Assembly: GCA_958402795.1 (NCBI GenBank)
Contig: CATXUX010000019.1
Location: 1 to 64,000 of the forward strand
DNA: 64,000 bases
Source of the DNA: an uncultured Lachnospiraceae bacterium
GTDB taxonomy: Bacteria > Bacillota > Clostridia > Lachnospirales > Lachnospiraceae
Direction of reading: 5' to 3'
The translations under genes and the position numbers were made by a program. Positions 63,319 to 64,000 of the stretch are shown here, piece after piece. Below the pieces are notes generated by a model. The model made no database searches and had not been told where the DNA came from. It was given only the letters and a program-made list of their open reading frames with translations. Position 1 is the first letter of the stretch, and every line of letters starts with the position of its first letter.

Positions 63319-64000
63319 ACCTCAAATTGCAGTCGTGGATTCCGGAGTAGATCAGAAGAATAGGGAAATTATGCAGCATGTGGTCCAAGGGTTTTCTTTT
63401 ACGCAAGATACCAGAAAGAATATAATTGTCGAATCGGATGATTATGATGACACTTTTGGACATGGAACAAATTGTATTGATTGTATATTACAGTTGGCGG
63501 AACTGGCTCAATTCTATCCGATACGGATTGTGAATAAATCAGGGAAAACAACCAGCGAACTATTGTTGGAAGCTCTGGGGAAATGCAAAGATCTTTCGGT
63601 AGATATTATCTGCCTGAGTCTTTCTGTAACACGACTTTTAGATCCTATGATAGATCATGAATTGGAAAAAGTTTGTAGAGAACTGGAAGCGCAGGGAAAA
63701 CTTATTTGCGCTTCTGAATGCAATAATATAAAAAATACAATACCGGCGGTATATGGCAGTGTGATTGGCGTAGGCGAACTCCCTTATAATGCAGAAAAGA
63801 AGATTATCGTAGATAGGAATAAAAAGATTCAGGTTAAGGCAGATATTTTACCTATATTTGTAGCCGGAAAGAGAGGACGCTATAATTTTTTTAAAGGAAC
63901 CTCAAAAAGTAATGCCTATATAGCAGGGATATTAGCCAGAGCGATGCAGGTAGAAAATGGATTAGACAGTGTAGAGAAAGCTTTGGAGATACTGGAAAAT
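63311..64000 (+). CDS. subtilisin-like (S8) serine protease, partial
   Basis: At least 230 residues, running off the window. The catalytic set is visible: Asp10 in IAVVDSGVD, His51 in TFGHGTNC and Ser198 in FKGTSKSNAYIAG. There is no signal peptide or propeptide; the protein starts directly with the first catalytic strand (YRPQIAVVDSG), as in compact intracellular proteases of peptide clusters. Cysteines are frequent (CIDCIL, CKD, CREL, CASECNN). Leader removal from the neighbouring precursor is a likely role but is inference. Its start overlaps the end of the radical SAM gene by 8 bp. Confidence 0.85.
   Translation, partial: MYRPQIAVVDSGVDQKNREIMQHVVQGFSFTQDTRKNIIVESDDYDDTFGHGTNCIDCILQLAELAQFYPIRIVNKSGKTTSELLLEALGKCKDLSVDIICLSLSVTRLLDPMIDHELEKVCRELEAQGKLICASECNNIKNTIPAVYGSVIGVGELPYNAEKKIIVDRNKKIQVKADILPIFVAGKRGRYNFFKGTSKSNAYIAGILARAMQVENGLDSVEKALEILEN

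Overview
The window looks like a chromosomal piece of a spore-forming gut Firmicute of the Lachnospiraceae (Clostridium cluster XIVa). Supporting signs are a SCIFF peptide with its radical SAM maturase, SpoVT, HemZ, a fused SecDF, CsoR-type and BMP/nucleoside-uptake genes, strong AGGAGG-type ribosome binding sites and sigma-A promoters. Species cannot be named from the sequence alone.

Layout. 0-5.5 kb: housekeeping operon pyrH-frr-uppS-cdsA-dxr-rseP, closed by a strong terminator. 5.5-8.9 kb: accessory block of two Uma2-type nuclease paralogues with near-identical 121-bp upstream sequences, flanking an AAA-ATPase/PD-(D/E)XK protein. 8.9-12.3 kb: CstA-type transporter, a SpoIID-like/peptidoglycan-binding protein and a 58-residue Cys-rich protein on the minus strand. 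12.4-16.9 kb: carAB behind a promoter-plus-terminator leader. 16.9-28.6 kb: spoVT, a TIGR04086-type membrane protein, SCIFF scfA-scfB, secDF, recJ, relA, an MBL hydrolase and hemZ. 28.6-39.4 kb: a complete type I-C CRISPR-Cas locus (cas3-cas5-cas8c-cas7-cas4-cas1-cas2) and an array of 32 repeats. 39.4-40.3 kb: decayed DNA and a candidate structured RNA. 40.3-43.4 kb: hisS-aspS. 43.4-44.5 kb: an unusual HAD phosphatase fused through a His-rich linker to a CsoR-type metal sensor. 44.6-55.6 kb: a nucleoside uptake and salvage operon (BMP lipoprotein, ABC transporter, udp, deoC, cdd, deoB, membrane protein, punA, MATE transporter).

55.6-64.0 kb is an A+T-richer island and the most interesting region. 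A two-component system (minus strand) sits beside three plus-strand transcription units: a secreted zinc-dependent phospholipase C, an FtsX-type ABC transporter followed by a 44-residue Cys-rich peptide, and a radical SAM/SPASM enzyme followed by a subtilisin-like protease that runs off the end. All three units start with almost the same 19-bp element (GTAATAATTTGGTAAGAAT) exactly 26 bp before a -10 hexamer. This suggests one response-regulator regulon that makes, processes and exports a modified peptide together with a lipase. A second precursor-like ORF directly after the peptide appears broken by a one-base frameshift.

The CRISPR block lies between hemZ and hisS, genes that are usually close neighbours in Clostridia, so the locus probably inserted there.
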